A stretch of 64,000 nt of DNA, taken from NCBI GenBank assembly GCA_914767715.1, contig OU612068.1, forward strand, positions 30,630,001 through 30,694,000, written 5' to 3'. Of the stretch, positions 1 through 11,212 are shown piece by piece. How positions within the stretch are numbered: the first letter of the stretch is position 1; every line of letters starts with the position of its first letter. A program made the position numbers and the translations under genes. The notes below the pieces were generated by a model. It had not been told where the DNA came from, made no database searches, and saw only the letters and a program-made list of their open reading frames with translations. Source of the DNA: Membranipora membranacea. Taxonomy: Eukaryota; Bryozoa; Gymnolaemata; Cheilostomatida; Membraniporidae.

Positions 1-94
1 GAGCAACATAAGAAAAGTTGCATCATGCTAGGGTATGAAAGACATCACCAACAACTTTTACACTATACTGTAATATTCTTGAATTCAGTATCAG

Positions 95-702
95 GCAGTT
101 TCTACACCAAGCTGCCAAGTTTTGGAGGTGCGACGTACATCCGCTGGGGTCAGATGTCTTGCCCAACAGGAGCTCAGACACTATTCAGGGGGATAGCTAC
201 AGGTACAACATATGATCTGAGGGGAGGAGGAGCTAACTATCAATGTATGAGCGATGATCCTGAGTACGGGCCGCGCTGGGATAGCCCCAAATTTGCACAA
301 GGAATTCAGGCTTACATAGGTGCAGTCAAATACAAATACTGGGAGAGCGACACACAGAAAGCAAAGACGAATCACAATGGTCGAGTTCCTTGTGCAGCTT
401 GTGAGGCAGGAGATAACAGAGGTTCAATTATTACTATACCGGGTAAAGTACACTGCCCAACTGACTGGAGCAAGGAGTACTCAGGCTATCTGGTGAGCGA
501 GGGTACACTGTGGGGAGATCACTACCGCACCACATTCGAATGTTTGGATGAGAACGCTCAAAGAGTCGCTGGTCAGACACCGGCTGATGAAGCTGCCATG
601 TTTTTCCATGTAGCTGTGAACTGTCATGGAAAAGGGTCATTGGCTCACTGCCCACCTTACCAGCATGGCAGGGAAATTTCTTGTGTTGTGTGCACAAAAT
701 GA
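95..702 (+). CDS. Short-chain collagen C4-type domain protein, 3' exon (partial)
   Basis: Terminal exon of a gene whose 5' part is off-window. A splice acceptor (TATCAG) precedes position 95; the frame then runs about 200 residues to a TGA at 700-702. Visible signatures are PSFGGATYIRWG, a GGGANYQC block, VPCAACEAG, a CPTDWSKEYSGYL block and the C-terminal SCVVCTK. This series of paired cysteines is the globular C-terminal domain of sponge short-chain collagen C4-like proteins, likely extracellular matrix or cell-surface. No Gly-X-Y repeat is visible in this exon; one could be upstream. It is a tandem paralogue of the gene at 1068-2611. Unlike that gene it has no intron at the IPG-K junction in the middle of the domain. 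Family assignment is by motif; function is inferred. Confidence 0.8.
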
Positions 703-1067
703 ACAGCAATACAGGATATCTGCGAACCTAATGACAGGATACCCTAATAAACAAAAAATTACTCCGTGATATATTTTGTTACAATTCTTATATAGTTCTT
801 TTAGAGATTATGCAACATAGTTCTGGCATATTTTTCCATAGAAAGCTTATACCAACATAGCTCAAATAAATTTACCATCGACCTTGCAGATAAATCAGTT
901 GAAGGTTGGAGTTCATATTTGCATCATATTTTATCATAGTAGGCTAGTTTCCTCACTCTTCCTATCTGTGTTAGCAGAGTGTTGAGATGAGATAGTGCCC
1001 AGGTGTTTATCTTCTGATAAGCCGAAGGATTCATCGAATCTCAGATTCAAATTCATTCTAGTTTACG
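703..1067. other. Intergenic spacer between the tandem C4-type genes
   Basis: AT-rich, with a poly(A) signal at 746. No further coding exon was seen on either strand. It should hold the promoter of the gene starting at 1068, but no TATA or initiator motif could be fixed. Confidence 0.5.
746..751 (+). promoter_or_regulatory. Putative poly(A) signal of first C4-type gene
   Basis: AATAAA 44 bp after the stop codon at 702, a normal spacing for a 3' end. Confidence 0.5.
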
Positions 1068-2611
1068 ATGGATGAGAAAGCTGAAATCAAATCTGCTCTG
1101 AAGACATCTGGGGCGATTAAATGCTCCTTATTTGTGCTGAGTCTATACAGTTTGATTTTAACTGCATTGCTCCTGGTTGCATGCATCCATTTTAGCAATG
1201 AGCTAGCCTACATAAGACAACAACTACAGAAAAACCAACCACTCGGTGACACAACAACATATCCTGAGGCAGACAGCACCAATTACCCACAACCTGTCAT
1301 CACTGATGATGGTGTATCGGACACACGAGTGTTAGATTACTTTGACTATGACACATTTCAGAACCTGGTAAGTCTGTACTCTTTATATGTTGTGTAGCCT
1401 AGGGGTGACAATTAACGTTGCAAACAATTAAGACAAGAGCCTTGAGGGATAGGTATCAACATTACCAAAATGCCCTATATTTCAGTATAAAGATTTCATT
1501 GATACTGAGAGATGGAGTAGTGATGACGATAATACCATTAGAGTGATCAACAAAAGAGAAGTTCTCTCCTCATCTAAAGGCTCAGTAATGGAAAATATGG
1601 TTGGTGAAACAGTCAAGAAAGGTATGATCATCATAGAGGAACACTACCGTTAAGTGTGCAAACAGAGCTAGCCTTATGTTGATCTTGAGTTGAGGAAATG
1701 GCGATTGATTGATACAGAAGAAAATATAAAGTTTTCATCTCATTTTAAAGGACGCAATCATCACTTCTCACGCAATAACCAGAATAAGATGAGATAATAG
1801 ATAGATATAACAAAATAAGATATGAAAAAATTGGTCTGTTACAGAGTGGGAAGCGTTGATGAGTAGCCTGCCATCGTTCGGAGGAGCTGTTTACATACGC
1901 TGGGGTAAGAGAAGCTGCCCAGCCTCAGCAAAGATAGTATACAGGGGTGTAGCAGCAGGGACTCACTACAGCTCTCCAGGGGGTGGCTCTAACTATCAGT
2001 GCCTAGCTGAGGACCCGGAGTATGGAGCTCAGTTTGCTCAGGGTATACAATCATACATAGGGGGTGTAAAGTATAAGTACTATGAGAGTCCAGGATCGAC
2101 GCAGCAGAACCTACACGATAGTATGGTACCTTGTGTGGCGTGTGAGGCTCATAAGAGACAGAGCAAGATTATGATACCAGGTAATAATAAACTAGAAAGA
2201 GAACCATTGAAAGTCAGATAATATTCAGACTGAAACCCAATTAGGACCTAAAATTGAAGTGAATGCTTATCATGAACTGCTATAATAAAAGTGAACAATA
2301 ACTGTATCCTGTGAATGATGCACACATAAATGATATTGAGGGTGCTTGTAGGTAAGCGTCGGTGTCCTGCTGATTGGACTACAGAGTACACAGGCTATCT
2401 TGTAACAGATGCCACCATATGGGATGATCATTACCGCTCCACATTCGAATGTGTGGACGATAACCCTGAGGGTGTACCTGGTAAGGGAAAAGTAGAGGAT
2501 GCGGCTATGTTCTTCCATGTATCAGCTCAATGCTCCGGTAAGGGTGGGCTCAACTACTGCCCGCCTTATCAAGAGAAACGTGAGCTTTCCTGTGTCGTTT
2601 GTACCAAGTGA
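1068..2611 (+). CDS. Type II membrane protein with C4-type cysteine-rich domain
   Basis: Four exons, 1068-1367, 1486-1621, 1845-2180 and 2352-2611, join in frame through GT-AG introns to 343 residues. The first ATG opens a short charged cytoplasmic segment (MDEKAEIKSALKTSGAIK), followed by one hydrophobic helix at about residues 19-42. A stalk with acidic and Asp/Tyr-rich stretches follows (residues 43-145). The C4-type domain fills the rest, from SLPSFGGAVYIRWG to SCVVCTK, with the same cysteine spacing as the gene upstream. There is no Gly-X-Y collagen repeat at all, so this is the C4 head tethered to a membrane stalk. The internal ATG and positive-outside layout favour type II topology (inference). 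The role is unknown, plausibly cell-surface or matrix binding. Confidence 0.85.
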
Positions 2612-2653
2612 TAAAAGAGAATTAAGTCATTGCCTTTTCTTAAATTATCTTAC

Positions 2654-5144
2654 TTTCTTTTCTTTGAATGTTGCTGTGTCCATCATTGACCAGGAGTTAA
2701 GCCCGAGCTGTATCATTCTCAGTATCAGTACAAAGTCACTGTTCTCCTGTAATTTATGAGAAGTACAATGAAACTCTTTTCCTGTAATTTATGAGAATAA
2801 CAATGAAACTCTTGAACAAAAATCAATTTGTCACATATTAAACCATCTTCATCCTAAGAATAAACATTGCTTACTTTCACCATGAGGAGATATTTCTTAT
2901 GTTATACTCTGAAATGTTAGTGTATATTCTCACCCTTGGCAGACCCTCTGAGGAGGCTGAATTTTGTAATAGTTTGAGAAGTGTAACACAGCATGTGTGA
3001 AGAGCATAAGGATCTGCTAGTACCATCGCTAAATCTCTATAAATACATCGAATGTTGTGAGATACAGCCATAGAGTTATTATATACTCCTGAGTATACAA
3101 TAGAGTATATAATAATGGATACAGCATTGAGTAGCAAAAAACAACAAGGAAGTGTGTCAATTCAACCAACTTTTTAATCATAACAATAAGTGATGAATTT
3201 GTTATAGTTGCACATCACAACTTTAACATAATATTACTTCTTTACGACTTGGTAATTAATGCAACACAATATTGAAGCTTCTGCATTCTGCAATGTAATA
3301 AACAAATGCCAGGTAAAGTAAAGCTCTTACCCGAGGACTTCCTCCTGACCACGTTTGATACCGTCGAGGAATCCCTGAAGCTCTTTAGCTCTCTTACTGT
3401 CTACATGGTGTTCTCTCACACAGGCATCTAAACACCACGTAAATTTGTGACTCGGGTCCATCGAGCAGATGTCATTGATCTCATTCTCATGCAACGCCAT
3501 CAATATATCAGATCTACAAACAAAACATATATGGGCAGCTCAACCTCAAAAACAAGTTTGTTGTTGACAAAATCAAGTTATAGAGTATTATAAGATCCCC
3601 CGTAATGCGACCATAAGAGGTTAAGAGACAATAAGCAACAAATCAGAGTTTCTGCTTTTTCTGCTTTTACCACCTCTGATACAGCTGTCCACAATAACCC
3701 TGCACAATACCAGTCAAGCCTAACCCTATAGGGAATATTGGCAGTGGATGGGGAGTTGTGCTTCTGTAAACAGGAGAAGGTAGCTTCTGTTTCAGAAAAA
3801 GTTTCACAGGCTTATGTCACTAGGTTATGACACTGGGCAATTGACTAAACAACCAGATCAAACTTTTAGACATGAACATGAAAATTATTAGATTACTTTG
3901 GTATCAGGTATTAAAGACATAGAGATAATGCGATTCCATAAATTCCTGCTGGCTGAACTGTTACCGACATATTCACTAACCTCAGAGTACAGTACTGTAC
4001 ATTTCTAGTCCTCAGATAAAGAGTTCTAAGGAACTGTAGAATCATATCATACAGATCTATATTATGTCCAATCATGTTGATCAGTTTCTTGACTAGTTCA
4101 TCTCCTCTGCGGACTTTAGGTGACTGAGAGAAGAAGTTTTTACGATTTCGGTGTTCAAATAAAAGTGCCTGTTTATTTTTAATATAAGCTGTTAGGACTG
4201 GTGACACCTCATCACCAAACAGAGCTTGATTTCCCTGCCATATCTGTCTCTTAGCTTCTGTAGGTGCAGCCGCATACAGCTCCGGATCCTTCTCTATCTG
4301 TATAAAAGTGAGATGTTGTTTTTACATGCAGATCAAGACGTAAAAATGAGTGTTTCATGTCACTAGCACTGCTGTCTGCTATGGTACCATATTTGGGGAC
4401 ATGGTTCAGGGGAATATAGGTTGAAAAGTAAAAGATTTTACAGAATCTATTTGGTATCTGAACCTTTAACAGTGTAATCACATAGAAACCTGATTACAAC
4501 CATGTATACAGCAGCATTCGTATAATGTGATTCAATATCCTACCTGAGTTAGATACTGTGTTTTTATCTGTGGTATGTATTTCATTATATGCATGGCTAC
4601 TGGCTGTAGTTTCCTATTTTTTATGACGGGGAATGATTTATCTAACATGTCATTCAGTTTTTTTATTTTGGTCTTTTCTGGTTCATTATCATGTATCTCA
4701 GTGATCTGTTTCAACAGGGCGTCCCGTAACACGTCCACAACTGTAAAACAACATGTGACAGTAGGAAATTATGAGTTAGCAAAATATTTTGCTAACTATT
4801 TAGGGGTCAACTTGATGTAGAACAGCGATCAGGCAAACCACAGCAACCTTATAAATGCTTTCATTTTGAGAGAAAAAACCAGTTCCCAACGTCGTCTGGG
4901 CAATTGGTCTGCTGAATTACCATGTGATTAATTTAATTAAGTAACTCTGCCTACCTGATGTATTAAAGTCAACTCGGCTTATGAGATGAAGATCAAGAAA
5001 GTGCAGCGAGGGTTTCAGGGATGGTAATAAGATACTGTTCTGCTCTTGAAATTCTTCAATAGCTTTGAGAGGGTCGCTGCAGTTAGTTAGTGTCTCTCTC
5101 AGATAGTCAGGGCCTGCAATCCCTATCTGCTCTAGCTCAGCCAT
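2654..5144 (-). CDS. NELFB: Negative elongation factor B (NELF-B/COBRA1), N-terminal exons
   Basis: NELF-B is a core subunit of the NELF complex that holds RNA polymerase II in the promoter-proximal pause. Six exons on the minus strand are in frame: 4955-5144, 4544-4740, 3981-4297, 3331-3513, 2934-3036 and 2654-2746 (361 codons). The start ATG at 5144 opens MAELEQIGIAGPDYLRETLT, aligning with the family N-terminus. Diagnostic blocks are LYDMILQFLRTLYLRTRNV, HKFTWCLDAC, DSKRAKELQGFLDGIK and DLAMVLADPYALHT. Exon 6 (ENSDFVLILRMIQLGLNSW onward) ends at a GT donor, so the protein continues. Known NELF-B proteins have over 200 further residues, which I could not find on the minus strand down to position 1. 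Those exons are off-window or lost. Assignment is by remembered family motifs, strong. Confidence 0.9.
2741..2812 (+). repeat. Tandem duplication of ~37 bp at NELF-B exon 6 acceptor
   Basis: The block CCTGTAATTTATGAGAA followed by ACAATGAAACTCTT occurs twice in a row. On the minus strand each copy carries the TTACAG acceptor of NELF-B exon 6. The copy next to the exon is the usable one. Confidence 0.75.
2859..2864 (+). promoter_or_regulatory. Possible poly(A) signal of second C4-type gene
   Basis: AATAAA 248 bp past the stop at 2611. If used, the 3' UTR runs antisense across NELF-B exon 6 (2654-2746). Confidence 0.3.
3074..3115. repeat. Short hairpin in NELF-B intron
   Basis: TTATTATATACTC and GAGTATATAATAA face each other about 14 nt apart, a 13-bp perfect AT-rich stem upstream of NELF-B exon 5. 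Confidence 0.6.
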
Positions 5145-6138
5145 CTTTAATAAAACAATGAATGATATACCATGAATATCCATAATCAGTTGCTTACAAG
5201 TAAATAAGTCAGATTCATCATGTACTAGAACTGACACCAAGAACGCTATAAGTATCCCACAAAAATGTCTATAGGCTTTTTATGTGCAGGCAGGTCACCA
5301 TATAAAGCTTATGCCATCGCACAGCACTACTTGGGGAAAACCTATTTCTGAAATTTAGTTAACATTGTTTTATTCCCATATCACTACTGTCTCATTAAAT
5401 ACTATTCTGACCAGAAAATATTTTTTTGATACATTCAGGAACTTCAGGAATGTTTAAAACTCATGAATCGTTTTACGTTGCCGGGTCATTTACCGGTAAA
5501 CCAATAAGGAACAGCTTTAAATCTAATCGGGGTTCGGGGCAGAATCTGTTAACAGTGGGCAACCAGGCAGTAGACAGTTCCAATCTTTGGCAGTTCTAAC
5601 AAAAAAGAACTGTCAACTTTAGTTGTTCAAAATTGACCTACTGAAAGAGTGGTCGTGCCATGGCCCCCTAGCCTTACATATGAACACAACACTGCTTGGC
5701 AGTGTGGTATCTTTTCCACCTGTCCTCTCTTATACTCATCTGTCTCAAAAAAGCAATTGAGGTTACAAACAAGCAGGGATTGAGAGTATACATAGGGCAA
5801 GCTGTGCTCAAATGTTCTGTATCTTTTTGCCATATATAATATGTACTGATCAATATTTAAATTTCGAATCCCTGACTACTGTTCAAACTTGTGTCCTGGG
5901 TCAAGTTGGGGGTGTAATGAACCTCTGCATTTTTTTCTGATGTCAATTTCGCTTATAATGTACAAAAATCTACAAATGCTCTCAGTCTATTCCTTGACTA
6001 AATGCCGTCAAATTAAATGATCACCCAAAGTAGTAAAACAATCTCCCCAACCCTCCCCCCCCCCCTGAAAGACACTGGTGAATGCATCCTATATGCTTGC
6101 TGGGAAGGCGAGTAGGATTACCTGGGAAGTAAGTAAGT
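5145..6138. other. Non-coding region upstream of NELF-B
   Basis: No exon or recognisable repeat seen. It should contain the NELF-B promoter. A short poly(C) run lies at about 6051-6064. Confidence 0.4.
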
Positions 6139-6192
6139 AGCCTGTTTTGAAAGCTTTGTTCGCCCACCGAACAAAGCTTGTCAAGACAGGCT
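6139..6192. repeat. Palindromic mini-repeat, fullest copy (CCTGTCTTGACAAGC family)
   Basis: An almost perfect hairpin. The left arm runs AGCCTGTTTTGAAAGC-TTTGTTCG and the right arm is its complement, ending CTTGTCAAGACAGGCT. Partial or degenerate relatives occur at 22498-22517, 26081-26103, 29015-29080 and 55189-55234. It has the look of a small non-autonomous foldback or MITE family. Confidence 0.7.
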
Positions 6193-6304
6193 AGTATAGG
6201 TCCTGCCTGATAATGTCACACTTGCATACATAAATCAAGGAGTAACAGCGTAACAGTGTTACTCCTTGCACAACGTATGTACTGTGTCTGTAGTATAATA
6301 ACCA

Positions 6305-6906
6305 CAGGTCTACTCCAAAGCCTGGGATTTTGGCAATGTTTGAATGCCCCCCTTGAGTTTTTGTCTTTTGAAATCATGCGCAGACGCGGATAAATTCAGA
6401 GAGAGCCAGTGTTTATAAACACTTTCAGGTTTTTTCATGATGTGTCCGTATTATAAAAATTAAGGAAATACAGCCAATGTGTAAACCAATGAAATGTCTT
6501 GTACTTCAATTGCAACCAATCAGAAATCCTGACAATAATTAAAGCATAAAACCTCAGAACTTGTTCATTTGTAAAAATCCTACAGCCCTGAATCAGTTTA
6601 TAAACATTGGCTCTCTCTGAATTTATCAGCGTCTGCGCATGATTTCAAAAGATTTTTGAACTGAAATGTTTGCTGAAAGAGCTACAGGTGACTAAATCCA
6701 TCAAATGAGGTATGTATGAGCAGCTTAGGAGGTAGTCTTTCCAACAGAATACTCAGGGAAGTGCTGTCCAAATTTCTTTTGACTTCAGAGACCATGAAAG
6801 TTGGATGTGTCTTCTAAACCATGAATTACCTTCAAACAACAAAACAACAAAAACTCAAGCGAGGCAGTCAAACATTGCCAAAATCCCAGGTTTTGGAGTA
6901 GACCTG
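6305..6906. mobile_element. MITE with ~130-bp inverted termini
   Basis: Terminal sequence CAGGTCTACTCCAAAGCC is repeated in inverse at 6889-6906. The arms also match over GGGATTTTGGCAATGTTTGA and, more internally, over AAATCATGCGCAGACGC and the TTTATAAACA stretch. The right arm is interrupted between about 6665 and 6845. No convincing target-site duplication was found and there is no ORF. A shorter relative follows at 7154-7276. Confidence 0.7.
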
Positions 6907-7153
6907 TCCTGTGATAAAATAACTTTCATACAATAATGTTCAGATACATTTGTTATGAGCAAAGAGAGAACAGGAGGCCAACAAGGGGAACTTAGGCAAT
7001 GAATAATGTTTGCGTTCTTGGATGTCTATGTTCTATTAAGGCACATGGTCAGCACTTCATCTGTTGTGTCAAATATCAATCATAAGAATCAAGTTTAGTA
7101 AGTTTAGTTTGTTGTGTTCATAATTTCTAACTACTATGGCTAGGTGTAGGTAC

Positions 7154-7276
7154 TCGGGCCATAGTCTCCTTCTCAACTTGGGACTCTTGCATTGTTTGAA
7201 TTGCCCCTTGTTTTGTTTCTCACAACATAAAATGAGGGGCCTGTGAAACATTGCTAGAGACCCCAGCTTTGGAGTG
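7154..7276. mobile_element. Short degenerate copy of the CAGGTCTACTCC MITE
   Basis: The right end (CCCAGCTTTGGAGTGAACC) and the left part (CTTGCATTGTTTGAATTGCC) are diverged inverse copies of the termini seen at 6305 and 6906. Only about 120 bp remain, mostly arms. Confidence 0.5.
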
Positions 7277-7466
7277 AACCAGTGAATGTGATTTTTGACT
7301 GTATTTTGGGTTTCTTTCTTTTTTCAATACGACCTTGACATATTAAGTGTAAACAGGTCCCTGATTAGTTGTTGCTTTTTGTAAGGGTAATTTAGATTGG
7401 GCTGTTTTGTATTGTATTCAAGCGCCAATGAGGTGTGAGAGCACAAGGATACAACCAATAGAATAG

Positions 7467-9150
7467 GGGGTTTGTGAATTTGCGTAATTGCCGTATTACG
7501 CGTAATAATTTGCGTAATTATATTAGTTTAGAATTTGCGTAATTTTAGGAGTTGTCTTCTATTGTTATGGGTATAGAGTGTACTGAAAAGGAAAAGCAAC
7601 TCCTTATCAAGGTCAAAGGGAGGCCATTTCCAAATAGCTTGTGTTTTATCATCCAATAAGTAAGTGAAATGTTGGGGTCATACTGCAGAGTCCTTCTTCA
7701 TTCCAAAGTAAACTGAGCTAAATAGGCAAAAGAAAAGGTCAATTTTTCCGTACACCAACTCAAAGACAAATGAGGTGGAAAGAGAGGGAGAGAGCCACAT
7801 CACTCTACTCAGGGAGAATTCTCCCTGCTCTACTGAGACACTCCTTCTACAGGACAGCTCAAACTCAAGATGAATGTGTGTCCATTTACACTGACAGATT
7901 TAAGAGATTAAGTTATCAAAAATACAGGGAAAATACTGACTTGTTGTTATTGGTAGGTTATTATTATTGCTCACCCAGTTGAGTTCTGTATATAAATATG
8001 TATACAGGCTAGTGTTTTTTTTTGGAATATTGATGTGAAGTGTAGGCTCAGGTACTGAAGTATTATCTCATATATCTGGCTGTGTGGTTATGTGCTTCTT
8101 ATGTGCTCTTACCACCCACTGTCTCCCCAAAACATTCACACATAATAATCCAGTCAATAATTCATAGTGACAGTGACTGTTAGTGTAGTGTTACTGTTAG
8201 TAAGTATAGCCTGAGTAGGCCTATTTTCTACCTGAGTCCTAGCTGGCTTGTTCGTACCGGGTGTTACATAGACTGGAATTTGGAAGCACCTGTGCATACT
8301 TTAGAGGTATGTTTATGATTTTGGATCGCCTTTTAGGACCTAGAAATAACTTGTCAATCTGCGGTACATTCCAAGACCTATCAAGACTCAAGAAGTAGCC
8401 TACACTATGTAATTTAGCTCAAAAAGTCTATCTACTAGTGCGCAAACCGAGCTGCTCACATACTATTGATTAGACGAGTTGTTTCATATTCTCCCTTGGG
8501 AAGAGTGGAAAGCTAGATCTAATTTTTTCTGTACAGAACGCAGTTCACCTCATACCATGGACGTCATTGATTTCAGCTGTTATTAATCAGGCTGTCATCA
8601 TTGATATCTGCGGAAAACAAAGAATTCCAATTATATGCGTCAAATTGAGAGTGTTATGAACAATAATGTACGCTTTGGATTAGTCATAATTTATTGCTTT
8701 AGCCATCTGGAGTTTTGAATCTGTCATAAGTATTGAATCCGCCATAGGCTACTCCGTTTGGAATACATCATAATCAATGAATTCACCCAAGCTCACAATC
8801 TTCTTATATCTTTGTTCACTTTCAACCCAACCTGGTTGTGTCATCATTTATTGATAGAGAGCGCTTACCTTAGACGAGTAAATATAATCTATAGTTAGTT
8901 TTGATGGTTTGGAGGTGAGTCAATATTTTTAGCTGGCGTGGTAGTTAATGTTATGTTAAGTTATGAGGTAGGGTAAATGTGGGCTAGCCATAAACGACGA
9001 TACGAAATGATAACCTTTCCTCCTGAGTATTTTTTACTCCTCTGGGGAGTTTCATACCATTGGTGTCAAGGAATGCAGCTCACCCGTGTGTCAGATTCTT
9101 ATCTTGAACATATGTGGCAAACAGGGCTTTTCATCTTCCGTCCTCGATGT
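7467..9150 (+). repeat. Left arm of long terminal inverted repeat
   Basis: Mirrors 20760-22416. Three AATTTGCGTAATT-type motifs lie in the first 80 bp around a TTACGCGTAA palindrome, resembling subterminal transposase-binding repeats. A CATGG-A/G-CGTCATTGATT stretch occurs at about 8557 and again, diverged, at about 9190. No convincing ORF. Confidence 0.8.
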
Positions 9151-10266
9151 ATATCTGTTCAGTGATCCAAAGTGCCGATTATTATATTCCATGGATGTCA
9201 TTGATTGCTGTTGTCATTTTGTAAAATTACCTGCTCATTATGATCGACATTGTTTGAAGTGAAAATCCCTGTTCGCTTTTTCATTCTAAAGAGACTATGC
9301 CGTAACGCCAGGAGAATACCCAAGTTTTTATTACCAATAGTTGTCGGAGATATATTTACGTTTTCAGAAAGGCTGCGGGCGCTTCATCAGTCATACAGTG
9401 TATGGGACTAAGCATGTATGTCAAGCTCCTGCAGCAAAGATCACAAGATTTCTAGACGTATCGAACAAATTATCAGCTCAGGTTCACAGAACTTTTCTTG
9501 TCATGAAAACAAACTTGTGGGAGGGTGTAGCATAGCTGCGTGAACTGATATACTATATCAAACAAATTTAAATAAGCAATGCATTGTGATATGACAATAT
9601 CAAGGTTGCGATTACTTTTACGCTTCGCATTTTGTTTTAGGGATGACCCACATATTGTACCAGGCCATATATTCATGAAAGAGTCTGTCGCCTTGCTGCT
9701 TTACAGTCATTCTTAGCCGTTGCAAAGAGGACTTTTAAATTAATTCTTCGATAACTTTGAGGATGCAAAACAGTTGAAATACTTTCATTGCCTCTTACTC
9801 TGCAAATGGTCAGATATCATCATACGTCTCTCATAACAGCTGATCAAGATTACTATTGTGTCTAAGGAGTTGCCCCCTTTTAAAGTAAGTGAAGACAACT
9901 AACCAACTTGTTGGTTTTCTGTTATTCAGTGCAGGGTGGGTGGGAGGGTGGTGCAGGGAGTCCCAAACTGTTCAGTGTTAACACACAAATTTTGTTTCAA
10001 CGAATTGTTAAACTCTTCCGGTTGTTCTATTTGCATTGATGCGACTGAAATATATATCCATTTCTTGTGTTTGGATTTGGAATTTTCAGTCTATTTTACT
10101 GAAACCAAGTACAAGAATGTATTAAAGCGTAAAAAGTTGAATATGCTGTACGGCTTTCTTAATTGTAAAGTATTTAAAAAATGTTTCAACTTATTTTCTA
10201 ATTGTCCAAGAAACAAATTGATATGTCAGACTATAAAACAGATCTTTCATATAACACTTCATATGT
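9151..10266. other. Interior of the 15-kb element, no recognisable gene
   Basis: AT-rich; only short ORFs without motifs. Part of the original loop between the long inverted arms. Confidence 0.4.
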
Positions 10267-10296
10267 ATGAGGTAGCTTAGTTGGTTAGAGCCTAAC
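10267..10296 (+). repeat. tRNA-like A-box fragment (SINE head remnant)
   Basis: GAGGTAGCTTAGTTGGTTAG closely matches the head of the SINE at 56141 and the pol III A-box. No B-box follows, so it is a truncated head. Confidence 0.4.
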
Positions 10297-10314
10297 ATAA
10301 CGAAACAAACAAGT

Positions 10315-11180
10315 GTGATAAGCGCTATATTTCATCATAATCTTAGGTTTAGATGATACAAGATGAGCCTGAAGTGACTTTTTTTTACGTCATGTCATAA
10401 TGTGTGTGATTTTTGTAAAATTTGATGATACAATGTGAAATTTCATGCAACAATATGAGACAGATCAAATTAGTAATTTCCTCTAGAGTAATGTGTAATT
10501 GAAGCACAACCTAATTTTCAGCAATATACAGCTAATGTATCAAGATCAGCACAGACCATCAAAGGTATACATTTGGCGTTATTTCTCCATGACGCCAACT
10601 ATGCTGTCAAAAGGATCATAACTATGGCAACACAATTTTATTTGTAAATTCTCACATACGAAGCCGCATCGATTAAGCATCATACATACAGGAAATGCCA
10701 ACAGACTTTGGCACAGCGTAGCAGGTTTTCCTGAATTGCGCACCACAGAATGCTCAAAAACAACTTAAAAATCGAGGAAAACTGGTACTGTATGTACTAT
10801 GTACTATGCTTCATGAAAGCGGCTTCGCATGTGAGAACTTCCAAAAACGAGTTGTGTGGCCACAGTAATGGTCCTTCCAACAGCATGTTTGATGTCATGT
10901 AATGTTTACGGAAAACAATCTGCCTTTGATGGTTTGTGGTGATCATGATACATTAGCTATACTTTTCAAAGATGGTTTGTGTGCCATTTAGAGGTCACTC
11001 CAGAGGAAACTAGCTAAAATTTTGACTCAAACATTTAACTGTCTTGAATGGTTGCTTGAAATTTCAAATTATATCCTCAAATTTAAAATATCACTCACAT
11101 TATGCCGTTACTAATGGAGCCACTTTAGGCTCACCACCATATGTAATTTTAAACCAAAAGTTGTGATGAGCTATATCACT
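10315..11180. mobile_element. Foldback element, ~860-bp near-complete hairpin
   Basis: The sequence from about 10315 to 10730 returns as a diverged reverse complement at about 10770-11180. Matching pairs include CTCACATACGAAGCCGC (10652) with GCGGCTTCGCATGTGAG (10822), the CAGCTAATGTATCA blocks, and the GATGAGCCTGAAGTGAC and GTCATAATGTG stretches. The central loop is small. No ORF. It lies directly 5' of the LINE fragment. Target duplication not found. Confidence 0.7.
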
Positions 11181-11212
11181 AAGAATAAATATTACCTTTT
11201 TTTAAATTTAAA

